DNA of 23,435 nucleotides from Akkermansiaceae bacterium UBA956 (GTDB lineage Bacteria; Verrucomicrobiota; Verrucomicrobiia; Verrucomicrobiales; Akkermansiaceae). Made by a program: the position numbers and the translations under genes. The notes under the pieces were generated by a model. It was given only the letters and a program-made list of their open reading frames with translations, did not search any database and was not told the DNA's origin. Shown in pieces: positions 8,496-16,413 of this stretch (positions are counted from its first letter, which is position 1; each line of letters begins with the position of its first letter). Where the stretch lies: NCBI GenBank assembly GCA_002293145.1, contig DBCO01000002.1:1-23435 (forward strand). The letters are read 5' to 3'.

Positions 8496-9137
8496 ATGAC
8501 TACTACCGAACTCACACATGCACTGCAATGGCGTTACGCCACCAAATCCTTTGATTCCAGAATCAAACTCAGCGACGAGCAAGTGGAAGCACTAACAAAT
8601 GCCCTTCACCGCAGCCCTTCTTCCTTTGGACTCCAGCCGTGGAAATTTCTCATCGTCGAGAATCCGCAAATCCGCGAGCAACTCAAGGCGCATTCCTGGA
8701 ATCAACCTCAACTCACTGACGCCTCACATCTCTTCGTTCTCTGCGTCAAAGAAAGCATCAGCGAGGCCGATATCAACCAATGGATCGCACGCCTAGCAGA
8801 AGTGCAATCAACCCCGCTCGATAAGCTCGCTCCTTTGCAAGGTATGATCCACGGTTTCACCAGTGCCATGGACGCCGCCACCATGACGCAGTGGAATACC
8901 CGCCAAGTCTACATCGCCCTCGGTCAACTCATGACAGCCGCTGCTGTGCTCAACATCGATAGCTGTCCTCTCGAAGGCATATCTCCCTCCGACTACGATC
9001 AAGTATTAGGACTCTCGGGCTCAGGCTACAAAACCGTAGTTGCCTGTGCTCTCGGCTTCCGCAGCAGCGATGACAAATACGCCACCGTCCCGAAAGCCCG
9101 CTATCCTCGCGAACACGTGATTAGCGTAATCCGCTAA
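8496..9137 (+). CDS. Nitroreductase-family NAD(P)H-dependent FMN oxidoreductase
   Basis: This 213-aa protein belongs to the NfsB-like branch of FMN-dependent nitroreductases, which reduce quinones, nitro compounds or flavins with NAD(P)H. Visible features are the N-terminal RYATKSFD motif that contacts FMN phosphate, SPSSFGLQPWKFLIV (the SSxxxQPW motif), the central ALGQLMTAAAVLNIDSCPLEG segment and the C-terminal ACALGFRSSDD. The physiological substrate cannot be read from sequence. It follows the DUF1858-rhodanese gene closely and is convergent with the epimerase gene, 39 bases away. Confidence 0.92.
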   Translation: MTTTELTHALQWRYATKSFDSRIKLSDEQVEALTNALHRSPSSFGLQPWKFLIVENPQIREQLKAHSWNQPQLTDASHLFVLCVKESISEADINQWIARLAEVQSTPLDKLAPLQGMIHGFTSAMDAATMTQWNTRQVYIALGQLMTAAAVLNIDSCPLEGISPSDYDQVLGLSGSGYKTVVACALGFRSSDDKYATVPKARYPREHVISVIR

Positions 9138-9176
9138 TATCCAGCATCGCACTCCCCCTATGCGCCTACTCGTGCC

Positions 9177-10070
9177 CTATCCAATCAACTCCCCCAAAGC
9201 ATCTTCCAAGCGTGGGTAGAGGAAAACCATACCCGCATCAACCCACCTCTGCGGCACACACCGCTGACCGCCTAACAAAAAATCTCCAAATTCGCCAAAA
9301 ACCAAACGCAGCATAAAGCCCGGAGCCACAAAAATGGCAGGCCGCCGCAACGCCGATGCGAGTTTTTTTGTGAAATCGACGTTTCTCTCTGGATGAGGAG
9401 CGACACCATTGATTGAACCACTCAAGGTTTGCGTCTCGACCGAAAAAATGATCCCCGCGACCAAATCCTCAACGTGGATCCATGGCATCCACTGCCGCCC
9501 TGATCCCAAACGCGCACCACCGCCTAACGAAAAAACTCGTTTCAGTCGATCCCACGCCATCCCACCACGCCCGAGCACCATACCAATGCGCACCATCACG
9601 CAGCGCACGCCTAACTGATCAGCTCCCGTTGTCGACTTTTCCCAGTCCACACACAAATCAGCCAAATACCCAGCACCCGCTGTCGACGATTCTGGTAACA
9701 ACTCATCTCCCCGGTTTGCATAAAAACCGACCGCCGAGGCATTAATCCACACCTTAGGCCGTTGCCCTAGCTCCATGGCCGATAACTGCTTCACGATGCG
9801 CTGCGTGATGCCCACCCGACTTTCCGCAAATTTAACCCGATTTGCCTCTGTCCAGCGCTGATCAATACGCTCGCCCGCCAAATTTACCACGCCATGCAAG
9901 CCAGAAAAATCGAGCATATGCGAGCTCCGCCACTCTGTAACGCCCACACAAGTGCCTTTACCCGCACGGCTAAATCCGACCACCCGATAGCCTTTTTGCG
10001 CCAAACTTCGCGCCAAGTAGCGCCCGACAAATCCCGTTACTCCAATCACCCCAATGCTGGCATTTTCCAT
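9177..10070 (-). CDS. yfcH: TIGR01777-type NAD-dependent epimerase (YfcH-like)
   Basis: A 297-aa extended short-chain dehydrogenase with an N-terminal Rossmann motif (GVIGVTGFVGRYLA), GVVNLAGE near residue 84, an NASAVGFYANRGDE segment carrying the family's G-Y region, and PWIHVEDLVAG toward the C-terminus. This order is characteristic of the YfcH/TIGR01777 group (SulA-like epimerases in cyanobacteria), whose reaction is not established. The start MENASIGVIG is a good fit. It follows uvrB on the same strand after a 101-base gap, so read-through from uvrB is possible. Confidence 0.88.
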   Translation of the reverse strand: MENASIGVIGVTGFVGRYLARSLAQKGYRVVGFSRAGKGTCVGVTEWRSSHMLDFSGLHGVVNLAGERIDQRWTEANRVKFAESRVGITQRIVKQLSAMELGQRPKVWINASAVGFYANRGDELLPESSTAGAGYLADLCVDWEKSTTGADQLGVRCVMVRIGMVLGRGGMAWDRLKRVFSLGGGARLGSGRQWMPWIHVEDLVAGIIFSVETQTLSGSINGVAPHPERNVDFTKKLASALRRPAIFVAPGFMLRLVFGEFGDFLLGGQRCVPQRWVDAGMVFLYPRLEDALGELIG

Positions 10071-10171
10071 AACTCATGCATGCCATACATTTCCATGCTT
10101 GCAACCGAGAAAATCAGGAAAGCGGAAAAAGACATCGGATTTTTTGACATAAAACATAAGATCTGAAAGCA

Positions 10172-12325
10172 TCACTTCTTCCGCTTATAGCTGACAGTCT
10201 TCACTTGGGGCGGTGGTGCATTATCCCGCAATGCTTTGATTTGATCGCGTAGGTGAGCAGCGAGTTCGAATTCGAGCTGCGCCGATGCCTCACGCATTTG
10301 CGCCTCGAGCTGGGCGATCACCTGCTCCTTGTTGTAAACCGTTTCACCCTCAGAAACTTTGAGCATCACACCCGCACTGCTACTCGCTTGCGGCACTGCG
10401 GTTTGTAGAGATTCTTGGATCGGACGCACGACACTTTGTGGGATGATGCCGTGCTTTTCATTGTAAGCAAGTTGCCGCGCACGGCGTGACTCCGTGATGT
10501 TGAGCAATGCTTGAATCGAGTCGGTCACCGTATCGCAAAACAGGTAACACTCGCCATTCACATGACGAGCTGCGCGGCCAGCTGTCTGAATCAGCGAGGT
10601 GTCGTTGCGTAAAAAACCCTCTTTGTCCGCATCTAAAATACACACTAACGAAACCTCAGGCAGGTCAAGGCCCTCACGCAACAAGTTGATGCCAACCAAG
10701 ACATCGAAGGCTCCGGCACGCAGTTGGCGAAGAATTTCTACACGCTCTACGGTATCAATATCAGCATGAATGTAGCGGACTTTCAGGCCCGTGTTTTGGA
10801 GATACTCACTGAGATCTTCTGCCGTTTTTTTTGTTAGAGTGGTCACCAGTGCCCTTTCTCCTCGAACTACCCGTTGACGACAAAGTTCAATCGTTTCATC
10901 AATCTGTCCCTTGAGCCCACGCAAGTGAATGACGGGATCTAGCAAGCCAGTAGGGCGAATGATTTGCTCGACGATGAGCGGAGAGCCAGCTTTGTGGACG
11001 TAGAATGACTCTAGCGGATCATCAGCACCACTAGGCTTAATGCGCAGTTTTTTACGATCCACATAACCAATTTGATCGGCTCGTGTTTTTACAGCAATGT
11101 AGCCTTTGTTGTCTGGGCGTGAGTTCACTTGCTCGAATGCGCTCGGCGTAGCGCTGACGTAGACCCGTTGGTGAGTCATGTCCATGAACTCCGAAAACTG
11201 CAGTGGTCGATTGTCCATCGCACTGGGAAGGCGGAAACCATGTTCCACCAAGACACTCTTGCGCGATTTGTCCCCTTCATACATGCCTCCAATCTGAGGA
11301 ATGGTAACGTGACTTTCATCCACTAGCAGCAAGTAATCTTTTGGAAAAAAGTCGAGCAAGGTATAAGGACGCGCGCCCGGCTCGCGCCCCGTGATGTGGC
11401 GGGCGTAGTTCTCAATACCTTGACAAAATCCCATCTCGCGCATCATTTCCAGATCATAATCCGTACGCATTTTGATCCGCTGCGCTTCTAACAACTTTTT
11501 GTTAGTTTCGAGATCCGCAACGCGAGAATTCAATTCTTCCTGAATCGATCGCATCGCCTTCTTGAGCTTATCCGCAGGGGTGGCGAATTGTTTGGCGGGG
11601 AAAAAAATCGTCGAGTCGAGACGCTCGATAATCGCACCTGTGAGCACATCAACACTGCTGATGCGCTCGATTTCATCACCAAAAAATTCCACACGAATCG
11701 CCGTTTTTTCCAAATAGGCAGGGTGAGCTTCTACCACATCACCACGCACCCGAAAATTCCCCCGTCCAAAAGCGATGTCGTTGCGCTCAAACATCAACTG
11801 ACACAGCATCGAAATCATTTCATCGCGAGCGGTCTGATCACCAACCTTGATCGGATACATCATGTTTGAGTAGTCGTCAGGCGACCCCAAACCGTAAATG
11901 CAGGACACCGAGGCAATAACAATCGTATCCTCTCGAGTCAGTAACGAGCCCATGGTGCTCAGCCGCAAACGCTCGATCTCATCATTGATCGATGAATCTT
12001 TTTCGATATACGTATCCGTGCGCGGAATGTAGGCCTCTGGCTGGTAGTAATCGAAGTACGAGACAAAGTATTCGACAGCGTTGTGGGGAAAGAAATTTTT
12101 GAACTCGGAGTAAAGCTGAGCCGCGAGCGTTTTGTTGTGACTCATGATCAAAGTCGGCTTATTAACCCGCTGAATCAGGTTCGCCATCGTAAACGTTTTC
12201 CCCGAACCGGTGACACCGAGCAAAGTCTGATGGCCATTACCGGCAAGAATCGAACGCGTCAGCTTTTCAATCGCCTGATGTTGATCGCCGCTCGGTGTGT
12301 AATCGCTAGCCAGTTGAAAATCCAT
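10172..12325 (-). CDS. uvrB: Excinuclease ABC subunit UvrB
   Basis: UvrB is the damage-verifying helicase-like subunit of nucleotide excision repair. It loads with UvrA and then holds DNA for UvrC. The sequence starts FQLASDYTPSGDQHQAIEKL with Walker A GVTGSGKT. It has the beta-hairpin region YYQPEAYIPRTDTYIEKDSS, the DESH box (LLLVDESHVTIPQIGG), the helicase C-terminal motifs (GINLLREGLDLPEVS, QTAGRAARH) and a C-terminal UVR domain (QLEAQMREASAQLEFELAA). I chose the ATG at 12325 (717 aa) because family members begin close to this point and GGGTCAGG lies just upstream. ATG 12340 and an upstream start at 12364 are possible. It is divergent from rsmB, with starts less than 50 bases apart. Confidence 0.97.
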   Translation of the reverse strand: MDFQLASDYTPSGDQHQAIEKLTRSILAGNGHQTLLGVTGSGKTFTMANLIQRVNKPTLIMSHNKTLAAQLYSEFKNFFPHNAVEYFVSYFDYYQPEAYIPRTDTYIEKDSSINDEIERLRLSTMGSLLTREDTIVIASVSCIYGLGSPDDYSNMMYPIKVGDQTARDEMISMLCQLMFERNDIAFGRGNFRVRGDVVEAHPAYLEKTAIRVEFFGDEIERISSVDVLTGAIIERLDSTIFFPAKQFATPADKLKKAMRSIQEELNSRVADLETNKKLLEAQRIKMRTDYDLEMMREMGFCQGIENYARHITGREPGARPYTLLDFFPKDYLLLVDESHVTIPQIGGMYEGDKSRKSVLVEHGFRLPSAMDNRPLQFSEFMDMTHQRVYVSATPSAFEQVNSRPDNKGYIAVKTRADQIGYVDRKKLRIKPSGADDPLESFYVHKAGSPLIVEQIIRPTGLLDPVIHLRGLKGQIDETIELCRQRVVRGERALVTTLTKKTAEDLSEYLQNTGLKVRYIHADIDTVERVEILRQLRAGAFDVLVGINLLREGLDLPEVSLVCILDADKEGFLRNDTSLIQTAGRAARHVNGECYLFCDTVTDSIQALLNITESRRARQLAYNEKHGIIPQSVVRPIQESLQTAVPQASSSAGVMLKVSEGETVYNKEQVIAQLEAQMREASAQLEFELAAHLRDQIKALRDNAPPPQVKTVSYKRKK

Positions 12326-12372
12326 GTCCTGACCCAACATGCACACGCAAATGCTTACTCGCAACGAAAATT

Positions 12373-13683
12373 ATGAGCGTCGACTTAAGCTCCAGCCCAT
12401 GGCCCAAAAAACGAAGCATTGACAGCACAACCTCGCTGGTATTGGCTTACCACGTGCCCGCTCAACACAACATCCGCCGCGCTGCTCATGCCGCCCTTCA
12501 CGCCTGGGGAAACGGCCATGATTATGCCGAAACCTTGGTGGAACGCCATGCCCAACGCTATCAACTTTCTGCTTCTGACCGCGGATTGCTGAATGCCATC
12601 ATTTTTGGCGTGTTGCGTCATCGCCGAGTGCTGGATGCCATCATTTCTGAAATGCGCCGAGGCAAGCTCGACAACGACGCCCGCGATCTCTTACGCATTG
12701 GACTTTTTCAAATCCTCATACTCAATATCGCCGATCATGCAGCGGTTAACGAAACCGTAGACGCGGGTAAATCAAACATTCGCGGCCTTCTCAATGCCTG
12801 CTTGCGCCGCGCCGCAGGACAAAAGGCGAAGTTATTAGAAGCGCTTGATGACTTGCCACCCGCTGAGCTCTACTCTCATCCCGATTGGCTCTACAAGCGC
12901 TGGCGCAAGCACTACGGTGCCGATGCCGCGATCGTGCTGATGCAGTGGAATCAAGAACCCGCAGAGAACTACGCCCGCTACAATCCACTGAGCAAGCAGC
13001 CCTGTCCCTTGGAAAATCCCTTGCCTGATACGCCGGGATTTTATCCCATTGAGGGCGCAGTGCCGATGAAGTTGATCCGTGATGGCATCATTTATATGCA
13101 AGATCCCGCCACAAGGCATTGCGTCGAAATGCTTTCGCCTACTCCCGGAGAAATCATTCTCGATGCCTGTGCCGCACCAGGTGGCAAAGCAGCGCTGATT
13201 GCAGCGGCTATGGAAAATCAGGGCACACTGGTTGCAACAGACTCGAACGAAAAACGCCTGCCGCGCTTGCGCGAAAATCTGGAACGCCTCCACATCACCT
13301 GTGCGGAAATTTCCCAACACGATTGGCTCGAAGTCGCACCCGATGCTTGGCGCCAGCATTTCGATGGCATCTTACTCGATGTCCCGTGCAGCAACAGCGG
13401 CGTGTTACGGCGTCGCGTCGATGCGCGCTGGCGCATGTTGCCCAAGGACTTGTCAGACCTCCCCGTCGTCCAACGTAAGATTCTAGAAAATGCGGTGCCT
13501 TGCGTGAAATCCGGTGGTCGTATCGTTTACTCGACATGCTCGATCGAGCCCGAGGAAAACTCCATTCTCATCAAACGATTCCTCGTAGATCACCCCGAGT
13601 TCACACTGATCACCGAAAAACAAATTCTACCAAACGTCGATCAAACCGATGGCGCTTACTGCGCACTTTTGAAAAAATCCTGA
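12373..13683 (+). CDS. rsmB: 16S rRNA (cytosine-C5)-methyltransferase RsmB
   Basis: This 436-aa protein has an N-terminal NusB-like RNA-binding domain (RRAAHAALHAW through LLNACLRRAAG) and a C-terminal SAM-dependent RNA m5C methyltransferase domain. The SAM motif is DACAAPGGKAALI. The two cysteines of the m5C mechanism are C339 in LLDVPCSNSGVLRRR and C389 in STCSIEPEEN. This layout is that of RsmB/Sun, which methylates C967 of 16S rRNA. The ATG at 12373 is the first start after the divergent uvrB promoter region. A permease gene follows after only 14 bases. Confidence 0.94.
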   Translation: MSVDLSSSPWPKKRSIDSTTSLVLAYHVPAQHNIRRAAHAALHAWGNGHDYAETLVERHAQRYQLSASDRGLLNAIIFGVLRHRRVLDAIISEMRRGKLDNDARDLLRIGLFQILILNIADHAAVNETVDAGKSNIRGLLNACLRRAAGQKAKLLEALDDLPPAELYSHPDWLYKRWRKHYGADAAIVLMQWNQEPAENYARYNPLSKQPCPLENPLPDTPGFYPIEGAVPMKLIRDGIIYMQDPATRHCVEMLSPTPGEIILDACAAPGGKAALIAAAMENQGTLVATDSNEKRLPRLRENLERLHITCAEISQHDWLEVAPDAWRQHFDGILLDVPCSNSGVLRRRVDARWRMLPKDLSDLPVVQRKILENAVPCVKSGGRIVYSTCSIEPEENSILIKRFLVDHPEFTLITEKQILPNVDQTDGAYCALLKKS

Positions 13684-13697
13684 GTCTTTTTTCTGCT

Positions 13698-14468
13698 ATG
13701 AAACACAGCCGTGCACCACTGATCACCACGATTCTGGTCCTGCTCTTTTTCTATCTGCCCATTCTTCTGCTAATCGGCAACTCCTTCAATGCCTCGCGCT
13801 TCGGCACCTCATGGCAAGGTTTTTCCTGGAAGTGGTATGAGCTGCTTTTTCACCGAGATGATTTGTGGATTGCCCTCAAAAACTCTCTGCTGATTGCGTG
13901 CTGCGCGAGCCTAGGCGCAATGATTCTCGGCACCTCCGCGGCCTTTGCGCTACATCGTTTTCGCAGTCGCTTGCAAACTCAGCACCAAATCCTGTTAACT
14001 CTGCCACTGGTGTTGCCCGAAATCCTCATTGGCATGGCTTTGCTATCTCTGTTCGTCGCCATTCGCCTTCCTCTAGGGCTATTCACCGTCGGCCTTGCCC
14101 ATGTGACCTTCTGCCTGAGTTACGTGGCGCTAGTAGTGCAGGCTCGGTTGCAAGACTTTGATTTCTCTGTGATGGAAGCGGCCCGCGATCTGGGTGCCAC
14201 GCGCTCGCAGGCATTCTTCCGCGTGCTCTTGCCATTGCTGGCACCAGGAATCTTAGCAGGTGGCTTGTTGGCCTTTACATTATCGATCGATGACTTCGTC
14301 GTTACCTTTTTTGTCAGCGGTGCTGGATCCGATACTTTGCCGCTGAAAATCAACAGCATGATTCGCCATAGCAAAGAGCTTCCGGTAATCAATGCTCTCT
14401 CCAGTTTGTTATTGCTGCTGACGTTTCTGCTCGTCGCCACCGCGCAGAGGCTTATGAAAAAGTCATAA
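13698..14468 (+). CDS. potC: ABC transporter permease, PotC (spermidine/putrescine) type
   Basis: This 256-aa integral membrane protein belongs to the binding-protein-dependent transport permeases. It has an N-terminal helix (LITTILVLLFFYLPILLLI), the family-typical GNSFNASRFG, several further helices, and the EAA loop that contacts the ATPase (EAARDLGATRSQAFFRVLLP) followed by SIDDFVVTFF. The pattern is PotC/YdcV-like. I chose the ATG at 13698, just after the rsmB stop; an earlier start would overlap rsmB out of frame. PotA (ATPase), PotB and PotD are not in the window, so the rest of the transporter must be elsewhere or this is an orphan. The substrate is inferred from family only. Confidence 0.85.
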   Translation: MKHSRAPLITTILVLLFFYLPILLLIGNSFNASRFGTSWQGFSWKWYELLFHRDDLWIALKNSLLIACCASLGAMILGTSAAFALHRFRSRLQTQHQILLTLPLVLPEILIGMALLSLFVAIRLPLGLFTVGLAHVTFCLSYVALVVQARLQDFDFSVMEAARDLGATRSQAFFRVLLPLLAPGILAGGLLAFTLSIDDFVVTFFVSGAGSDTLPLKINSMIRHSKELPVINALSSLLLLLTFLLVATAQRLMKKS

Positions 14469-14495
14469 TTCGCCATTTTCATGATTGCTTTTTGA

Positions 14496-14524
14496 TTGAC
14501 GGAAAAAGCACCTCATGCTACTTT
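14496..14524 (+). promoter_or_regulatory. Candidate promoter of the PUR-alpha-like gene
   Basis: TTGACG (14496-14501) and TACTTT (14519-14524) are separated by exactly 17 bases and lie 28 bases before the GTG start. The -35 box is good and the -10 box is weak. It gives the small gene a transcript independent of potC. Confidence 0.45.
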
Positions 14525-14540
14525 TTTTGTCTAATCAAAC

Positions 14541-14545
14541 AGGAG
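14541..14545 (+). promoter_or_regulatory. Strong ribosome binding site fixing the GTG start of the PUR-alpha-like gene
   Basis: AGGAG sits six bases before the GTG at 14552. It is one of very few strong Shine-Dalgarno sequences in the window, which suggests high expression. Confidence 0.7.
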
Positions 14546-14551
14546 TAGCTA

Positions 14552-14764
14552 GTGGAGAACGGATTATTACACACGGAAAAAATTTTGGCAGATCGCAAGA
14601 CTTTTTACATCGATCTAAAGGAAAATGCACGTGGTAGAGTCGTGAAAATCACCGAGGATGTCGGCGGTAATCGAGATACCATCATGGTACCTGCCGAGAT
14701 TCTCAATGATTTCATCTTAGCCTTGCAGGAGGTAAAAGCGACCGCAGATCAGCTCGATTACTGA
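14552..14764 (+). CDS. PUR-alpha-like single-stranded DNA/RNA-binding protein
   Basis: This 70-aa protein reads LLHTEKILADRKTFYIDLKE, then NARGRVVKITED, then RDTIMVPAEILNDFILALQE. The beta-strand pattern (K-x-FYxDLKExxRGRxxKI) followed by a helix is that of the PUR domain, known from animal Pur-alpha, from spirochaetal BpuR and from small Bacteroidetes proteins (DUF3276). These bind purine-rich single-stranded nucleic acid, and BpuR regulates mRNA. One PUR repeat is present, so a homodimer is expected. The start is GTG with AGGAG six bases upstream. It has its own promoter candidate and stands alone between potC and a PIN-TRAM gene. The family call is by eye, but the motif is distinctive. Confidence 0.83.
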   Translation: MENGLLHTEKILADRKTFYIDLKENARGRVVKITEDVGGNRDTIMVPAEILNDFILALQEVKATADQLDY

Positions 14765-14885
14765 TTTCCCCCTCCTGTGGATGCCCTCTGGCGTTACCAC
14801 CTATTTTTCATTAAGCTGCTTTCAGTTGCAATGTCTGGGTCAGTGCCTATGATACCATTGTGAAATACCCTGATTCTCTTTTCCT

Positions 14886-15977
14886 ATGAACACTCCCACC
14901 TCGGTCACGATCGCCCGCGTCACTTACATCCTCATCTGCGAATTGCTCGCCGTTGCCGTTTCGCTCACTTTCTCTACCGCACTACCCTTGTGGATTGCCT
15001 TGTTTGTCGGCTTACTTGTGGCGGGATTTTTCATTCTCGTGGAAAGCATGCTTGAGGGATTCACTCTGCGTGGATTTTCCACTGCCACCTTCGGCTTAGG
15101 TGTCGGTTTGTTTTGTGCTTGGCTGATTACGCGAGTCGATATTTCCGAGTTGGTCGCGAATATGATTCGTGAGAATGCCCCCATCGCCATCGATGACGAG
15201 ACAGCTGAGAAACGCCTCATCATCAATGAAAAGGCCGATGCCGTGAGGCTCGCCATCAATGTTGCGCTCTACGCTAGCCTTGGATTCTTAGGCTCTGTGA
15301 TCGCGCTGCGCAGCAACCGCGATGATTTTGCATTCATCATTCCCTACGTGCGCTTTCGTCAAGAGGGCGTGCAAGGCAGACCTGTGGTGCTCGATGTGGA
15401 AGCAGTAATGGACAGTCGTGTGACGAACATCGCCCATTCAGGATTTCTCGGAGGTCGTCTGATCATTCCACGCTTTGTGCTACACGAGCTGCAAACACTT
15501 TCCTCATCTCAGACCATAGCTCATCGCCTACGCGGGCAACGTGGCCTTGATGTGCTTGAACAAATGCAAAGCGATGCCATGACGCATGTCACCATTCACG
15601 AATCTGGCACAGCGTCCTCAGAGCTCACCTTGCATTCTCGCTTGATCGAGGTTGCACAGTTGTTAGATGCGCGACTTCTCACCAGCGATGAAAACCTCGC
15701 CAAGGTAGCGCGCCTGCAAGGTGTATCTGTTTTGAATTTACTCGAACTCACTGATGCACTGAAACCCTCGATTGTCGTTGGGGAAAAAATGCGCCTTGCA
15801 TTGGTTCGCCCCGGCAAGGATGAACACCAAGCCGTAGGCTACCTCAGCGATGGCACGATGATCGTCGTGAATCAGGCGATTGCCCTGATGGGCACTACAC
15901 AAAGCGTACACGTCATCAGCACGCTACAAACCAGCAATGGTACTATGGTTTTTGCAGAGCTAGAAACGCCAGCTTGA
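14886..15977 (+). CDS. Membrane-anchored PIN-TRAM domain protein (YacL-like)
   Basis: A 363-aa protein with several N-terminal hydrophobic segments (about 8-28, 33-52, 62-82 and 122-142). A PIN nuclease-type domain follows, with acidic positions in VLDVEAVMDSR, LHELQTLSS and LLTSDENLAKVA. The C-terminus is a TRAM RNA-binding domain (AVGYLSDGTMIVVNQA, then GTMVFAELE). This is the architecture of B. subtilis YacL, annotated as a PilT N-terminal domain protein. The family probably acts on RNA at the membrane, but its target is not established. The PIN acidic residues seem to be kept, so activity is plausible. The start is ATG 14886 with no clear Shine-Dalgarno sequence. Confidence 0.88.
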   Translation: MNTPTSVTIARVTYILICELLAVAVSLTFSTALPLWIALFVGLLVAGFFILVESMLEGFTLRGFSTATFGLGVGLFCAWLITRVDISELVANMIRENAPIAIDDETAEKRLIINEKADAVRLAINVALYASLGFLGSVIALRSNRDDFAFIIPYVRFRQEGVQGRPVVLDVEAVMDSRVTNIAHSGFLGGRLIIPRFVLHELQTLSSSQTIAHRLRGQRGLDVLEQMQSDAMTHVTIHESGTASSELTLHSRLIEVAQLLDARLLTSDENLAKVARLQGVSVLNLLELTDALKPSIVVGEKMRLALVRPGKDEHQAVGYLSDGTMIVVNQAIALMGTTQSVHVISTLQTSNGTMVFAELETPA

Positions 15978-16054
15978 TTGCTACAATGCATAAATTCAGT
16001 TAGCCTAGTAGCACTCTGCTAATTGGATTCATCAATCGCAAAGATTATGAATAC

Positions 16055-16080
16055 AAAAAATCCCAAGTAAATGACTTGGG
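16055..16080 (-). terminator. Intrinsic terminator of tRNA-Lys
   Basis: On the minus strand, a perfect seven-base stem CCCAAGT, loop CATTT, ACTTGGG is followed by ATTTTTT. It lies about 64 bases beyond the tRNA 3' end, as expected for a monocistronic tRNA transcript. Confidence 0.75.
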
Positions 16081-16143
16081 ACAAAAACGGCAGCACAATG
16101 TGAGCAGATGAAACTTATGAAGTGGCTCATTGTGAAGAAGAAG

Positions 16144-16216
16144 TACGAGGACTGGGACTCGAACCCAGGACCAATTAGTTAAAAGCCAACTGCTCTACCA
16201 ACTGAGCTATCCTCGC
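16144..16216 (-). tRNA. tRNA-Lys (anticodon TTT)
   Basis: The 73-base minus-strand sequence folds as a full cloverleaf. The acceptor is GCGAGGA/TCCTCGT with a G1-U72 wobble. The D arm is GCTC/GAGC. The anticodon stem GTTGG/CTAAT carries two wobbles, with loop CTTTTAA and anticodon TTT reading AAA/AAG. The T arm is CTGGG-TTCGAGT-CCCAG and the discriminator is A. The next bases are CTT, so the 3' CCA is not encoded and must be added by CCA-adding enzyme. Confidence 0.95.
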
Positions 16217-16230
16217 TTTTTCTTCACCCC

Positions 16231-16244
16231 GTGCGGGGGCGCAC
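16231..16244 (-). other. GC-rich hairpin in the 5' leader of tRNA-Lys
   Basis: GTGCG and CGCAC form a five-base stem around four identical bases, in an otherwise AT-rich stretch just upstream of the mature tRNA. An alternative CCCC/GGGG pairing overlaps it. It could shape the precursor for RNase P or lie at the transcription start; either is inference. Confidence 0.35.
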
Positions 16245-16273
16245 TTATTAATCCAATTTCACGAAGTTGACAA
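16245..16273 (-). promoter_or_regulatory. Candidate promoter of tRNA-Lys
   Basis: On the minus strand TTGTCA (16273-16268) and TAATAA (16250-16245) are 17 bases apart, ending 28 bases before the mature tRNA. The -35 box matches five of six consensus bases and the -10 box is weak. Confidence 0.45.
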
Positions 16274-16338
16274 GATATTTTTTGCGAAAAATGCTTTTTT
16301 TTTATTCTAACTACAGAATCATGCGGTTTATCGCTTTT

Positions 16339-16344
16339 GAGGAG
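16339..16344 (+). promoter_or_regulatory. Strong ribosome binding site in front of sbtA, spaced for an out-of-frame GTG
   Basis: GAGGAG is the strongest ribosome site near sbtA. It is placed six bases before a GTG (16351) that is not in the sbtA frame, rather than before either sbtA ATG (16370 or 16397). It therefore points to the short leader ORF. Confidence 0.55.
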
Positions 16345-16350
16345 TTCCCT

Positions 16351-16413
16351 GTGGACGAGTGGAACGTCTATGCTAATATTGCAGCACCTTCTACGCATGC
16401 AGCTACTTCTTGA
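16351..16413 (+). CDS. Possible 20-codon leader ORF overlapping the sbtA start
   Basis: GTG at 16351, preceded by GAGGAG with six-base spacing, opens 20 codons (MDEWNVYANIAAPSTHAATS) and stops with TGA at 16411-16413. That stop is 14 bases downstream of the preferred sbtA ATG and in another frame. Ribosomes ending here could restart at sbtA, coupling the two. It could instead be a coincidence, or mark an unusual CTG/TTG start of sbtA further upstream. No similarity to a known leader peptide is recognised. Confidence 0.35.
   Translation: MDEWNVYANIAAPSTHAATS

Noticed and set aside
12835..13359. Minus-strand frame of 174 codons within rsmB
   Set aside because: Antisense to the methyltransferase domain; no start signal and no family resemblance.
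16267..16308. A perfect TTGACA on the plus strand as an sbtA promoter
   Set aside because: No acceptable -10 box lies 15-19 bases downstream; TATTCT at 16303 is 30 bases away. The box is better explained as part of the opposite-strand tRNA promoter.
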